Part shown: positions 24,254 to 32,780 of the stretch, in pieces | Layout of the letters: the number at the start of each line of letters is the position of its first letter | How positions within the stretch are numbered: the stretch's first letter is position 1 | Assembly: GCA_009379955.1 (NCBI GenBank) | Contig: WHST01000038.1 | Span: 1 to 47,672 of the forward strand | From: Streptosporangiales bacterium | GTDB lineage: Bacteria; Actinomycetota; Actinomycetes; Streptosporangiales; WHST01 | Reading direction: 5' to 3' | DNA: 47,672 bases | Program-made: the position numbers and the translations under genes | Notes under the pieces: generated by a model | Databases searched by the model: none | What the model saw: only the letters and a program-made list of their open reading frames with translations | What the model was told of the DNA's origin: nothing

Positions 24254-24666
24254 CAATGGCACGATGGCTGCGGGCCGGGCTTGTCTTCCTCACGGTCACG
24301 CAGCTCGCGACCGGCGGCTGGCAGCTCATCTTCCCCCGGTCGTTCTTCACGTCTGGGCCGTTGCCGACCAACCCGTGGGTGGCGATGCTCCCGCCCTACA
24401 ACGAGCATCTGATGCGTGACGTCGGTGCGCTGAACCTCGCGCTCGCCGTGGTCTTCGTGGCCGCCACGGTCGCCATGGAACGCCGCCTCGTGCTCGTCGC
24501 GCTGACGGCGAACCTGACGTTCACCGTCGCGCACTTCACCTTCCACGCCACGCACCTGCACGGCTTCGACCTGGGCAACGCGATCGGTCAGACGATCGCC
24601 CTCGGCTTCGGCGTCGTGCTACCGGTGGTCCTGCTGGTCCTCGCGGTACGCCTGCCGCGTCGTTAG
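24250..24666 (+). CDS. Four-helix integral membrane protein
   Basis: The 138-residue protein has four hydrophobic segments at about 5-24, 57-75, 82-99 and 112-134. A His-rich stretch (AHFTFHATHLHGFDLGN) in the third loop could bind metal or heme. Its ATG overlaps the TGA of the reductase, so it belongs to the ECF41 operon. I do not recognise the family. Confidence 0.8.
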   Translation: MTMARWLRAGLVFLTVTQLATGGWQLIFPRSFFTSGPLPTNPWVAMLPPYNEHLMRDVGALNLALAVVFVAATVAMERRLVLVALTANLTFTVAHFTFHATHLHGFDLGNAIGQTIALGFGVVLPVVLLVLAVRLPRR

Positions 24667-24732
24667 CCGTACCGGCACCGTCATTCCCGGCGGTGCTTGC
24701 ACTCGATGACACGAGACGGAAGCTTCGCGGCG

Positions 24733-25620
24733 ATGGAGCTGCGCCAACTCAGGTACGTCGTCACGGTCGCCGAGGAAGGCACGTTCCGTCGCGCCGCGGA
24801 ACGGCTGCAGGTCACCCCGCAGGCGCTCAGCCAGCAGGTCGGCCGCCTCGAACGCGACCTCGGCACCGAGCTGTTCCTGCGCACCGCACACGCCGCCGAG
24901 CCGACGGACGCCGGACGCGCGCTCGTCGAGCAGGCGCGCCGGGTGCTCGCCGAGGCGACGCACGCGGAGTCCGTCGTCGCGCAGGCGGCACGCGGGGAGC
25001 TCGGCAGGATTCGGGTCGGCTTCGTCAGCTCGGCCGCGCTCGGCGTCATGCCGCGCATCGTCCTCGCCATGCAGCGGTCCTGGCCGGGGCTGCGGATCGA
25101 GCTCGAGGAGTCGGTCTCCGGCCGGCAGCTCGACGACGTCGCCGCGGGCAGGCTCGACGCCGGGATCGTCCGCGAGGTCACCAGCGCGCCTGGGTTGCGG
25201 GTCACGCCGCTGCTGCGCGAACGCCTGGTCGTCGCCGTCCACCGCTCGCACCCGCTCGCGAAGCGCAGGACCGTCCGCCTGCGCGAGCTCGGCAGCGAGC
25301 GGTTCCTCGCGTTCCCGCGCCGCCAGGTCTCCCGGCTGTACGACCACATCGCGGCGCTGTGCCACCGGGCCGGTTTCCACCTGGAGCCGGCGCAGGAGGC
25401 GATCCAGTTCCCCACCCTGCTCGGCCTCGTCGCCGCCAACATGGGCGTCACGATCGTCCCGGACTCCATGCGCGCCCTGCGCCTGCACGGCCTGCGCTAC
25501 CTGGAGCTCGACGACAGGGAGGCGTCGTCGACGGTCTCGGTGGTCAGCCGGCCGGACCGGGAGCAGAGCCCTGCCCTGCGCAGGTTCCTCGAGACCGCGT
25601 CGGCCGTCGCCCCGAGCTGA
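24733..25620 (+). CDS. LysR family transcriptional regulator
   Basis: From the ATG at 24733 the protein has 295 residues. The N-terminal winged helix MELRQLRYVVTVAEEGTFRRAAERLQVTPQALSQQVGRLERDLGTELFLR is followed by a LysR substrate-binding domain starting near GELGRIRVGFVSSAALG. An ATG at 24697 would add 12 residues and is less typical. It lies upstream of, and in the same direction as, the large membrane protein, which it may control. Confidence 0.92.
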   Translation: MELRQLRYVVTVAEEGTFRRAAERLQVTPQALSQQVGRLERDLGTELFLRTAHAAEPTDAGRALVEQARRVLAEATHAESVVAQAARGELGRIRVGFVSSAALGVMPRIVLAMQRSWPGLRIELEESVSGRQLDDVAAGRLDAGIVREVTSAPGLRVTPLLRERLVVAVHRSHPLAKRRTVRLRELGSERFLAFPRRQVSRLYDHIAALCHRAGFHLEPAQEAIQFPTLLGLVAANMGVTIVPDSMRALRLHGLRYLELDDREASSTVSVVSRPDREQSPALRRFLETASAVAPS

Positions 25621-25668
25621 GGATCGGCCGAAGGACCGAACGACGTCGGTCGGACGACGGAGGTCGCG

Positions 25669-25719
25669 GCCACCGTCGCCGGCGCATCGTGAGGACATCA
25701 CGATGCGGAGGCTCACATG
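25669..25719 (+). repeat. Duplicated leader with hairpin, copy 1
   Basis: The segment holds GCCGGCGCATCGTGA, a hairpin (GCATCGTGA-N5-TCACGATGC), the ribosome-binding site GGAGG and an ATGATCA start. A near copy occurs at 26875-26925. In copy 2 the TCGTGA is the end of the 391-residue membrane gene, so copy 1 looks like the 3' end and spacer of a lost preceding paralogue. Confidence 0.7.
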
Positions 25720-26892
25720 ATCATGTCGACGCGACGGCCTTGGGTGCTCTCTCTGTTCGCCTCGCTGGCCGCGGCGTCCGTCGCCGTGACCTGGCTGGCG
25801 GCGCCGGACACCTATCCCTACGGGTCGGGGGACAACGTCAGAGCGGGCGTCAACCATCTGATCGAGCGCGCACCGGCCTCGGCGATGTTGCTGACGTTCG
25901 CCGCGGTGGGGATCCTGCTGACGGTCATCGCCCTGCGGGGCGGCGCGAGCCGAGCGGCTCTTCGGGTCGCCGGCGCCGGCGCCGGCGCGGAGACGCTGTT
26001 CTTCGCGTTCGTCATGGCCGACGGCTCGATCATGTCGAGCTTGGGGTACGTCGCCGCCCTGACCGCGCCGGTCGGCGTCGCCGTGGTGGTGGTGCTGGCC
26101 TGCCGGAGATGGCGTCCTGCCGGACTCGTGGTGGTGTCGCTCCTGCTGGTCCTGGGCGCCGCCGGGTTCGCGTCAGGGGCTCTGAACACGTTGGGCGAGG
26201 CCGTCGCCACCTACCTGGGCAGCTTCACGAGTGACCCCGAGGGCTACTACGTCCGCATCGTCTGGTCGTGGGGTATGGCGGCCGCGGCGGCATGCTGGGC
26301 GTGGACAGCGGTCGCGTCGCTGCTCAGGCTGCAGTCGCACGACCGGGCCGCGGAGGCGTCGGCATCATGGGCGAGGCCGGCATCAGTACGACGGTGGGGC
26401 CGGGTGGTCACCATCGCCGCGGCGCTGGGTCCCGTCCCCTACGGTCTGGCCCGGTTGACCTGGCTGACGCCGTGGCCGCTCGGCGGCCCCGGCGTCGACG
26501 AGCTCGTGATATCCATGAGCTTGGACGCGGCCACGAGGCTTCGGGGGAGCTTGTTCGCGCTCCCCTGTGCCCTGGGCGTGATCCTGACCCTCGGGCTGAT
26601 CAGCCGCTGGGGCGAGGTCTTCCCCCGGTGGGTCCCGGTCCTGAGCGGACGCGCCGTCCCGGTGAGGCTGGCGGTCGTCCCCGGCACGCTGATGGCGGCC
26701 GTCATCACCATCTCCGCACCCGGCTTTCTGCTGGGTTCCATCGAGTCGGGCGACCCGCGCGAGGTCGCCTACAGCTTCTTCGGCATGCCCTTCCCCGTCT
26801 GGGGTCCGTTACTGGGCGCCGCAGTGTTCGCCTACTGGCTGCGACGGACCCGAGAGCCGGCCGCTCCGGTCACCGCTGCCGGCGCATCGTGA
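25717..26892 (+). CDS. Multi-spanning membrane protein
   Basis: The 391-residue protein has about nine to ten hydrophobic segments. The first is at 8-28 and the last, in GMPFPVWGPLLGAAVFAYWLRR, is near the C terminus. I do not recognise a functional family. A duplicated hairpin leader precedes it, and a decayed paralogue with the same C-terminal motif (FPxWGxxLGxAxxAYxxRR) follows it. The upstream LysR gene may regulate it. Confidence 0.82.
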   Translation: MIMSTRRPWVLSLFASLAAASVAVTWLAAPDTYPYGSGDNVRAGVNHLIERAPASAMLLTFAAVGILLTVIALRGGASRAALRVAGAGAGAETLFFAFVMADGSIMSSLGYVAALTAPVGVAVVVVLACRRWRPAGLVVVSLLLVLGAAGFASGALNTLGEAVATYLGSFTSDPEGYYVRIVWSWGMAAAAACWAWTAVASLLRLQSHDRAAEASASWARPASVRRWGRVVTIAAALGPVPYGLARLTWLTPWPLGGPGVDELVISMSLDAATRLRGSLFALPCALGVILTLGLISRWGEVFPRWVPVLSGRAVPVRLAVVPGTLMAAVITISAPGFLLGSIESGDPREVAYSFFGMPFPVWGPLLGAAVFAYWLRRTREPAAPVTAAGAS

Positions 26893-26925
26893 GGGCACCA
26901 CGATGCGGGAGGCACACATGATCAC
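26875..26925 (+). repeat. Duplicated leader with hairpin, copy 2
   Basis: This second copy of the 25669-25719 segment has GCATCGTG-N6-CACGATGC, GGGAGG and the ATG at 26918. Its TGA ends the 391-residue gene, so the hairpin spans the stop codon. It supplies the start region of the short decayed paralogue. Confidence 0.7.
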
Positions 26926-27194
26926 GTCGACTCCACGCTCACCAGCAGCCGAGCCGGCACCGCGCGGGCGGCTCGTCCACCTGCCGGCACTGATCGCCAT
27001 CTGGGCGGCCGCGCACACGCTGTTCGGTGTGTGGTGGCTCGTACACCCGGCCGCCCGGCCGTTCCAGCGCCACGAGGGTCCCGAGGCGCCGTCGGCTCTT
27101 CCCGTTCCCGCTGTGGGGCGCGACGCTCGGCCTGGCGACCCTGGCGTACTACTACCGGCGCCGCGGCCGCTGCCGGGTCTGCACCGCGGCGTGA
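26918..27194 (+). pseudogene. Short frameshifted paralogue of the upstream membrane protein
   Basis: The frame from the ATG at 26918 encodes a plausible N terminus with one helix (LPALIAIWAAAHTLFGVWWLV). Near 27075-27090 the sensible reading moves by one base into a frame encoding RRRRLFPFPLWGATLGLATLAYYYRR and CRVCTAA, ending at 27194. That second part resembles the C terminus of the 391-residue neighbour (MPFPVWGPLLGAAVFAYWLRR). With the frame restored it would be about 90 residues with two helices and would lack the neighbour's central region. Either a real frameshift or a sequence error is possible. Confidence 0.6.
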
Positions 27195-27209
27195 CGGCCG
27201 GCCGTGCGG

Positions 27210-28157
27210 TCAGGACCTCGGCGGGAGCCAGGTGCGCCAGGCGTCGGGATGCGCCTCGACCCACTTCTTCGCGGCCTCCTCGTTCGAGAGGCCGTCGACG
27301 GCGATCGACCTGGCGACCTCGTTCTGGTCGTCGTTGGTCCACCGGAACTTCTTGATCAGCTGGTACGCGGCGTTGTCGTCCTCGGCGAACTCCGCGCTCA
27401 CGATCTTGTCGAGCTTCAGCTCCGGGTAGTCGCAGTCGACCTTCTGCGGGTCGGCGTCACAACCGGTCTCGTACGGCGGCAGCTTCACGTGCGCGAGCTT
27501 CATGTCGGAGAAGAACCAGTGCGGCTCGTAGAAGTAGCCGAGCATCGGCTTCTTGCCACGCTCGGCCTGCCGGAAGCCCTGGATGAGCGCGGCCTCGCTG
27601 CCCGCGTACACCACCTTGTAGTCGAGCTCCAGGTTCTGCACGAGCGCGGCGTCGTTGGTGACGAACGCGGGATCGCCGTCGAGCAGCTGGCCCTTCTGCC
27701 CCGACTCCGACGTGCGGAACAGCTTCGCGTACTTGTTCAGGTTGCGGTAGTCGAGGATGTCCGGGTACTTCTTCACCATCCACGGTGGGACGTACCAGCC
27801 GATCTGACCAATGTTGCCGGTCCAGCCGGCCTCGACCGCGACCTTCTGCTCCTTGATGTAGCGCTGCTTGAGGTCGTCGTGGCCCCAGTTCTCCAGGATC
27901 GCGTCGACCTCACCCGTCGCGAAGCCCTGCCACGCCACCTCCTCCTTGAGGTTCTTCTGCGTGACGATGCAGCCGAGCTCGTGCTCGGCGATGTACGACA
28001 CGACCGCGGCGTCGGCGTAGTAACCCACCCAGTCGTTGATCGCGAGGTTGAGCTGGCAGTCGGCGGCGTTCGGCGGTGTCACCTCCGACACCTTCGTGCC
28101 GATGCAGCCGGTCGCGGCCAGCGCGACCGCCGCGAGCAGGGCGACGATCCTCGTCAT
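27210..28157 (-). CDS. Glycine betaine/quaternary-amine ABC transporter, substrate-binding lipoprotein
   Basis: The 315-residue protein has a lipoprotein signal (ALAATGC, C18) and an OpuAC/ProX fold. NLAINDWVGYYADAAVVSYI, WQGFATGEVDAILENWGHD and GYFYEPHWFFSDMKLAHVKLP contain the Trp/Tyr/Phe residues that form the aromatic cage for quaternary ammonium groups in this family. It would deliver betaine, choline or a related compound such as DMSP to the permease. GGAGG precedes the ATG, which overlaps the permease stop. It is the last gene of the choline/betaine operon. Confidence 0.92.
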   Translation of the reverse strand: MTRIVALLAAVALAATGCIGTKVSEVTPPNAADCQLNLAINDWVGYYADAAVVSYIAEHELGCIVTQKNLKEEVAWQGFATGEVDAILENWGHDDLKQRYIKEQKVAVEAGWTGNIGQIGWYVPPWMVKKYPDILDYRNLNKYAKLFRTSESGQKGQLLDGDPAFVTNDAALVQNLELDYKVVYAGSEAALIQGFRQAERGKKPMLGYFYEPHWFFSDMKLAHVKLPPYETGCDADPQKVDCDYPELKLDKIVSAEFAEDDNAAYQLIKKFRWTNDDQNEVARSIAVDGLSNEEAAKKWVEAHPDAWRTWLPPRS

Positions 28158-30169
28158 CACACACCTCCGGGACGTGCGCTCGCGCGGGCCGCGGCTCGTT
28201 GCGTGATCCGGTCGAGCATGATGCCGAGCAGCACGATCGCGATGCCGGCCGCGAGTCCCTTGCCGTACAGCTCGAGCTGGGAGAACCCGGCGACGACGTC
28301 GTAGCCCAGCGCACCGGCACCGACGAGACCGCCGACCACCACCATCGACAGGACGTAGATGAGGCCCTGATTGGCGGCGAGCGTCAGCGCGCGGCGGGTC
28401 ATGGGCAGCTGCACCTTGGTGATGGTCTGCCAGGTCGTCGAGCCCGCCGACTTCGCGGCCTCCATGACACTCGCGGGTACCCCGCGGATGCCGTCGGCCA
28501 CCAGCTTGATGCTCACCGGCGCGGCGTACGCCACGGCCGCCACGATCGCCGTGAACCTCGTCGCACCGAACAGGCCGAGGAACGGCACGAGGTAGACGAA
28601 CGCGGGCATCGTCTGCAACGCGTCGAGCACCGGACGCACCACCTGGTCGAGCCTGGCGCTCCTGCCCATCGCGACGCCGACGACGACGCCGAACAGCATC
28701 ACGATGACCGTCGCGACCAGGCTCGCCGCGAGCGTCACCATCGAGTCGCCCCACAGGCCCGTCACGAGGATCAGGGCGAGGCACCCGGCCGCGACGATCA
28801 CGGCGCGGATGCCGGCGAGCGCGAAGGCGATGGCCAGGATCGCGAGAGCCGTGACGAACCAGGGGGACCCGCCGAGCAGCGCCTGCAGCGGGTTGAGCAG
28901 GGCGTACGTGACGGCGTCCTTGACGGCGGTCGTGACGCCGGCGAGGTTCTCCTGGATCCAGGTGACGACGGCGGTCGTGACGTTCACGATCCCCGTGCCG
29001 AGGTCGAGCGAGAACCGCACCGGTCCGACGTCGACCTCGCTCGGGAAGCGCGCCGACCACAGGTACGTGCGCGACTGCCAGATCGCCCAGATCACCGCGG
29101 CGGCGCCGACCCCGAGGATCACCCGGCGCCTGCGGAGGTGGCTCGCGTCCGCCCGCCGGACGCGCTCGGTGCGGCGGCTCGCCGCCGTCGTCACGCGGTC
29201 GAGCACGATCGCGATGACGACGATCGCCAGCCCCGCGTTGAACGCCGTGCCGACGTCGAGCGCCTGCAGCGCGTTGATCACCGTCTGGCCCAGGCCGGGC
29301 GCCGCGATCAGCGCGGCGATGGTCGCCATCGACAGGGCCGCCATCATCGTCTGGTTGACGCCGACGACGATCGTCTGCCCCGCCAGTGGCAGCTGCACCT
29401 TCAGGAGCTTCTGCCAGCGGGTCGCACCGAGCGACGTGGTCGCCTCGAGCGCCGCCGGCGACACCGTGCGGATGCCGTGCGCGGTGATGCGGATGACCGG
29501 CGGCAGCGCGTAGATCAGCGTCGCGATCGTCGCCGCGGCGGGACCGATGAGGAAGAACAGGGTGAGCGGCGCGAGATAGACGAACGTCGGCATCGTCTGC
29601 ATGAAGTCGAGTACCGGGGTGACCACCCGCTCGATACCCTTGCGCAACCCCGCCAGCACGCCGAGCGGGATGCCGATGAGGAGCGCGAGCACGACCGCCG
29701 CGATCGTCAGGCTCAGCGTGTACATGCTGTCCTCCCACAGGCCCTGCAGGCCGAGGAAGGTGAAGCCGACGGCGGCGAGGATCGCCATGCGCACGCCGGC
29801 GAGGGCGTACGCGAGCCAGGTCGCGATCGCGACGACGCCGAGCCAGCCGATCACCGGCACCGGACGACCGTAGGCGGGACGCGCGAGCAGGTCCTGCAGC
29901 AGCGAGACGAACGCGTCGATCGCGGCGCGGATGGCGTCGAAGAAGTATGCGAACACGGGGCTCGTGGCGCGGCTCGCGTCGACGGTCGAGCGCAGGTCGT
30001 TGAGCCACCCGTGCACCGTCGTCAGCTGCGCGGGCTCGAGAGCGAGCGTGAACCTGTTGCGCAGCACCGCCCACAGCACGATCCACGCGACGATCACGCC
30101 GGCGACGAGCCACCGGGTCCTGACCCGTCGCAGTCCCCGCCCGCCGGTCGCCACCGTGGCGGTCGCCAT
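28157..30169 (-). CDS. Fused double permease of the glycine betaine ABC transporter (ProW-like, two domains)
   Basis: From the ATG at 30169 the protein has 670 residues and carries two complete ProW/OpuAB-type permease domains. The first EAA loop is at 242-261 (LEATTSLGATRWQKLLKVQL) and the second at 570-589 (EAAKSAGSTTWQTITKVQLP). Each is preceded by the same QTMPTFVYL/QTMPAFVYL motif. The typical permease is half this length and works as a homodimer, so this protein should form the whole channel alone. Its start and stop overlap the neighbouring ATPase and binding-protein genes. Confidence 0.93.
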   Translation of the reverse strand: MATATVATGGRGLRRVRTRWLVAGVIVAWIVLWAVLRNRFTLALEPAQLTTVHGWLNDLRSTVDASRATSPVFAYFFDAIRAAIDAFVSLLQDLLARPAYGRPVPVIGWLGVVAIATWLAYALAGVRMAILAAVGFTFLGLQGLWEDSMYTLSLTIAAVVLALLIGIPLGVLAGLRKGIERVVTPVLDFMQTMPTFVYLAPLTLFFLIGPAAATIATLIYALPPVIRITAHGIRTVSPAALEATTSLGATRWQKLLKVQLPLAGQTIVVGVNQTMMAALSMATIAALIAAPGLGQTVINALQALDVGTAFNAGLAIVVIAIVLDRVTTAASRRTERVRRADASHLRRRRVILGVGAAAVIWAIWQSRTYLWSARFPSEVDVGPVRFSLDLGTGIVNVTTAVVTWIQENLAGVTTAVKDAVTYALLNPLQALLGGSPWFVTALAILAIAFALAGIRAVIVAAGCLALILVTGLWGDSMVTLAASLVATVIVMLFGVVVGVAMGRSARLDQVVRPVLDALQTMPAFVYLVPFLGLFGATRFTAIVAAVAYAAPVSIKLVADGIRGVPASVMEAAKSAGSTTWQTITKVQLPMTRRALTLAANQGLIYVLSMVVVGGLVGAGALGYDVVAGFSQLELYGKGLAAGIAIVLLGIMLDRITQRAAARASARPGGV

Positions 30170-31236
30170 CACGCGTCCTCGGCGACCACGACGCGCAGGA
30201 TCTCGTCGTCGTCGACGACACCGAGCAGCGTGCCGTCCTCGACGACCCGTACGGGCGCGTCGGCGGCGAGGACGGCGGGTGCCGCCGCACGGATGACCTC
30301 GTCGGGCCCCATCTCCGGGCCGTCGAGGCGGTCGTCCTCCCTCGGCTCGCGCATCACCCATCGCAGGGTGAGGACGTGCGACTTCGGCACCTCGCTCACG
30401 AAGTCGCGTACGTAGTCGCCCTGCGGCGCACCGACGACCTCGTCGGGACGGCCCACCTGCACGACCTCGCCGTCGCGCATGATGAGGATGCGGTCGCCGA
30501 GCCTCAGCGCCTCCTGCAGGTCGTGGGTGATGAACACCATCGTCTTGCCGACCTCGTGGTGCAGGCGGATGACCTCGTTCTGCATGTCGCGCCTGATCAG
30601 CGGGTCGAGCGCGGAGAACGGCTCGTCGAAGAACAGCACCTTCGGGTCGACCGCGAGCGCCCTGGCCAGGCCGACGCGTTGCTGCATGCCGCCGGACAGC
30701 TGGTCGGGGTACGAGTCCTCGTTGCCGGACAGCCCGACGAGGTCGACCACCTCCTTGGCCTTGGCCAGCCGCTCCGCCTTGCCGACACCACGGATCTCCA
30801 GCCCGTACGCCACGTTGTCGAGCACGCGCCGGTGCGGGAGCAGTCCGAAGTTCTGGAACACCATCGCGAAGGTGTGCCTGCGTAGCTCACGCAACCGCGC
30901 CTCGGACGCCCCGCGCACGTCCTCGTCGTCGAGGCGCATCGCGCCCGCGGTCGGCTCGACGAGGCGGGTGAGGCAACGGACGAGCGTGGACTTGCCGGAG
31001 CCGGACAGCCCCATGACGACGAAGACCTCGCCCGGCGCCACGTTGAACGTGACGTCCTTCACCGCGCTGACGCAGCCGGTGCGCTCGCGCAGCTCGTCTC
31101 TGGCCAGGTCGGCCTCCGCGCTGCCGGGGATGCGTTCCGGGTGCGGGCCGAACACCTTCCACAGCCCCTCGACGTGCAGCGATGCCCCAGACGCCTCACG
31201 GCGCGGACGCTCGGTTTCCACTGTGGGCACGGCCAT
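30169..31236 (-). CDS. Glycine betaine ABC transporter ATPase (ProV/OpuAA-like)
   Basis: The 355-residue protein has Walker [10 protein letters not shown] (76-84), signature [16 protein letters not shown], Walker [14 protein letters not shown] and the switch ITHD. The insert after LWKVFG and the length are typical of ProV-type ATPases. The C terminus has a partial CBS-like part ([22 protein letters not shown]), a domain that senses ionic strength in OpuA. It is coupled to the permease by overlapping TGA/ATG, and lies 1 bp after the dehydrogenase stop. Confidence 0.93.
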   Translation of the reverse strand: MAVPTVETERPRREASGASLHVEGLWKVFGPHPERIPGSAEADLARDELRERTGCVSAVKDVTFNVAPGEVFVVMGLSGSGKSTLVRCLTRLVEPTAGAMRLDDEDVRGASEARLRELRRHTFAMVFQNFGLLPHRRVLDNVAYGLEIRGVGKAERLAKAKEVVDLVGLSGNEDSYPDQLSGGMQQRVGLARALAVDPKVLFFDEPFSALDPLIRRDMQNEVIRLHHEVGKTMVFITHDLQEALRLGDRILIMRDGEVVQVGRPDEVVGAPQGDYVRDFVSEVPKSHVLTLRWVMREPREDDRLDGPEMGPDEVIRAAAPAVLAADAPVRVVEDGTLLGVVDDDEILRVVVAEDA

Positions 31237-31237
31237 G

Positions 31238-32761
31238 TCAGACGCCCTTCACGAGATCGGCGGCCCGTTCCCCGATCATGAAGACTGCGATCATCGGGTT
31301 GACCGTCGGCATGGTGGGGAAGATCGAGGCGTCTGCGACCATCACGCCGTCGACGCCGCGGAGCCTGAGGTCCGGCGTGACGACCGCGAGCCGGTCGTCG
31401 TCCGCGCCCATCCGGCACGTGCCGGCGGGGTGGTAGACGGTGTGGTGCGACCGCCGGACGAACTGCTCGAGGTCGGCGTCGTCGACGACGTCGGGTCCCG
31501 GTGCGATCTCGCGCGCGATCCAGTCGCGGAACGGCGCGGTGGCCGCGACCTCCCGCGCGATCCGCACGCCGTCGACGAGCGTGCGCGCGTCGTAGCCGCC
31601 GGGATCGCTGAGGTAGCGGAAGTCGAGCGCCGGCTTGTCGTCCGGGCTCGCGGACGTGAGGGACAGCCGCCCGACACTGCGCGGGCGCGGGATGTTCGGC
31701 GTCATGCCGAACCCGTGCTCGGGCACCGGGTAGCCGAGTCGTTCGGTGTTGACCGTGAACGGGATCATGTAGAGGTGGAACATCAGGTCGGGCGCGGTCT
31801 CCTCCGTGTCGCGCCTGACGAACAGCCCGGCGTCGGACTGCATGACCGACGGCTCCGGCACCGGTCGTGACGCCTCCCACAGCACCAGCGCCTCGGGATG
31901 GTCGAGCAGGTTCTCGCCGACGCCCGGCAGGTCGACGACCGGCTCGATGCCGAGGCCGTCGAGCTCACCAGCGGGCCCGATGCCGGAGAGCAGCAGGAGG
32001 CGCGGGGTGTCGACGGCTCCGGCGGCGAGCACCACGGTGCCGCCGGGCGCGAGCGGGACGGTGTACTCCCCGCCCGTCGTCGAGGACCTGACCCGTACGC
32101 CGGTCGTCCGGCCCTCGTCGGTCTCGAGACGCACCGCGCGGGTCTCGAGGAGCATCGTGAGGTTGTCCCTGTCGAGCACGCCGTGCAGGTACGACACCGA
32201 CGACGACGACCGCACACCCGACGCCGGGTCGTAGCCGACCGGCAGGTATCCCGCGCCCTCGACGAACGGCGCGGCGTTGAAGTCGGTGACGAGCGGCACG
32301 CCCAGCGCGGTGCCGCACGACGACACGAAGGCGTCGCACAGCGGGTTGTGGTGCACGTCGTCGACGGGCTGGAAGCGGTTGAGCAACCGCTCGCCGTACG
32401 GTTGCATGTCGGCGGGCGACCAGCCCTTCGCGCCCGCGGCCACCCACGCGTCGAAGTCGCCGGGCATCGGACGGAGGCTGATCATCGTGTTGTGCGACGA
32501 GCAGCCGCCGAGCACCCGGGCGCGCGCGTGCCTGATGTGGCTGTTGCCGTGCGGCTGCTCGACGGTGCCGTAGTCGAAGTCGAGCTCACCGCCGAGGAGG
32601 TCGAGCCAGCGGCTCAGCTGGAGTACGCGCTGGTCGCCGACATCGCTCGGGCCCGCCTCGATCACGCAGACCCGGCGCTCGTCGTCGACCAGACGCCGCG
32701 CGACGACCGCACCCGCCGTACCGCCACCGACCACGATGACGTCGTAGTCGTGCTGCCTCAA
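31238..32761 (-). CDS. GMC oxidoreductase, choline dehydrogenase-like
   Basis: The 507-residue protein has the FAD-binding [15 protein letters not shown] near residue 10 and the GMC signature [12 protein letters not shown]-terminal catalytic [10 protein letters not shown] (H444) and VNPM (N488) complete the site. Co-transcription with a betaine aldehyde dehydrogenase and a betaine transporter points to choline -> betaine aldehyde oxidation. GMC substrates are hard to predict, so another alcohol is possible. It is about 50 residues shorter than classical BetA. Confidence 0.85.
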   Translation of the reverse strand: MRQHDYDVIVVGGGTAGAVVARRLVDDERRVCVIEAGPSDVGDQRVLQLSRWLDLLGGELDFDYGTVEQPHGNSHIRHARARVLGGCSSHNTMISLRPMPGDFDAWVAAGAKGWSPADMQPYGERLLNRFQPVDDVHHNPLCDAFVSSCGTALGVPLVTDFNAAPFVEGAGYLPVGYDPASGVRSSSSVSYLHGVLDRDNLTMLLETRAVRLETDEGRTTGVRVRSSTTGGEYTVPLAPGGTVVLAAGAVDTPRLLLLSGIGPAGELDGLGIEPVVDLPGVGENLLDHPEALVLWEASRPVPEPSVMQSDAGLFVRRDTEETAPDLMFHLYMIPFTVNTERLGYPVPEHGFGMTPNIPRPRSVGRLSLTSASPDDKPALDFRYLSDPGGYDARTLVDGVRIAREVAATAPFRDWIAREIAPGPDVVDDADLEQFVRRSHHTVYHPAGTCRMGADDDRLAVVTPDLRLRGVDGVMVADASIFPTMPTVNPMIAVFMIGERAADLVKGV

Positions 32762-32780
32762 TTTTCACCCTCCCGGTCGG

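Noticed and set aside
27210-30290. Apparent 1026-residue protein joining the binding protein to upstream sequence
   Set aside because: Only the last 315 residues (lipobox onward) are real; the rest reads the permease gene in the wrong frame.
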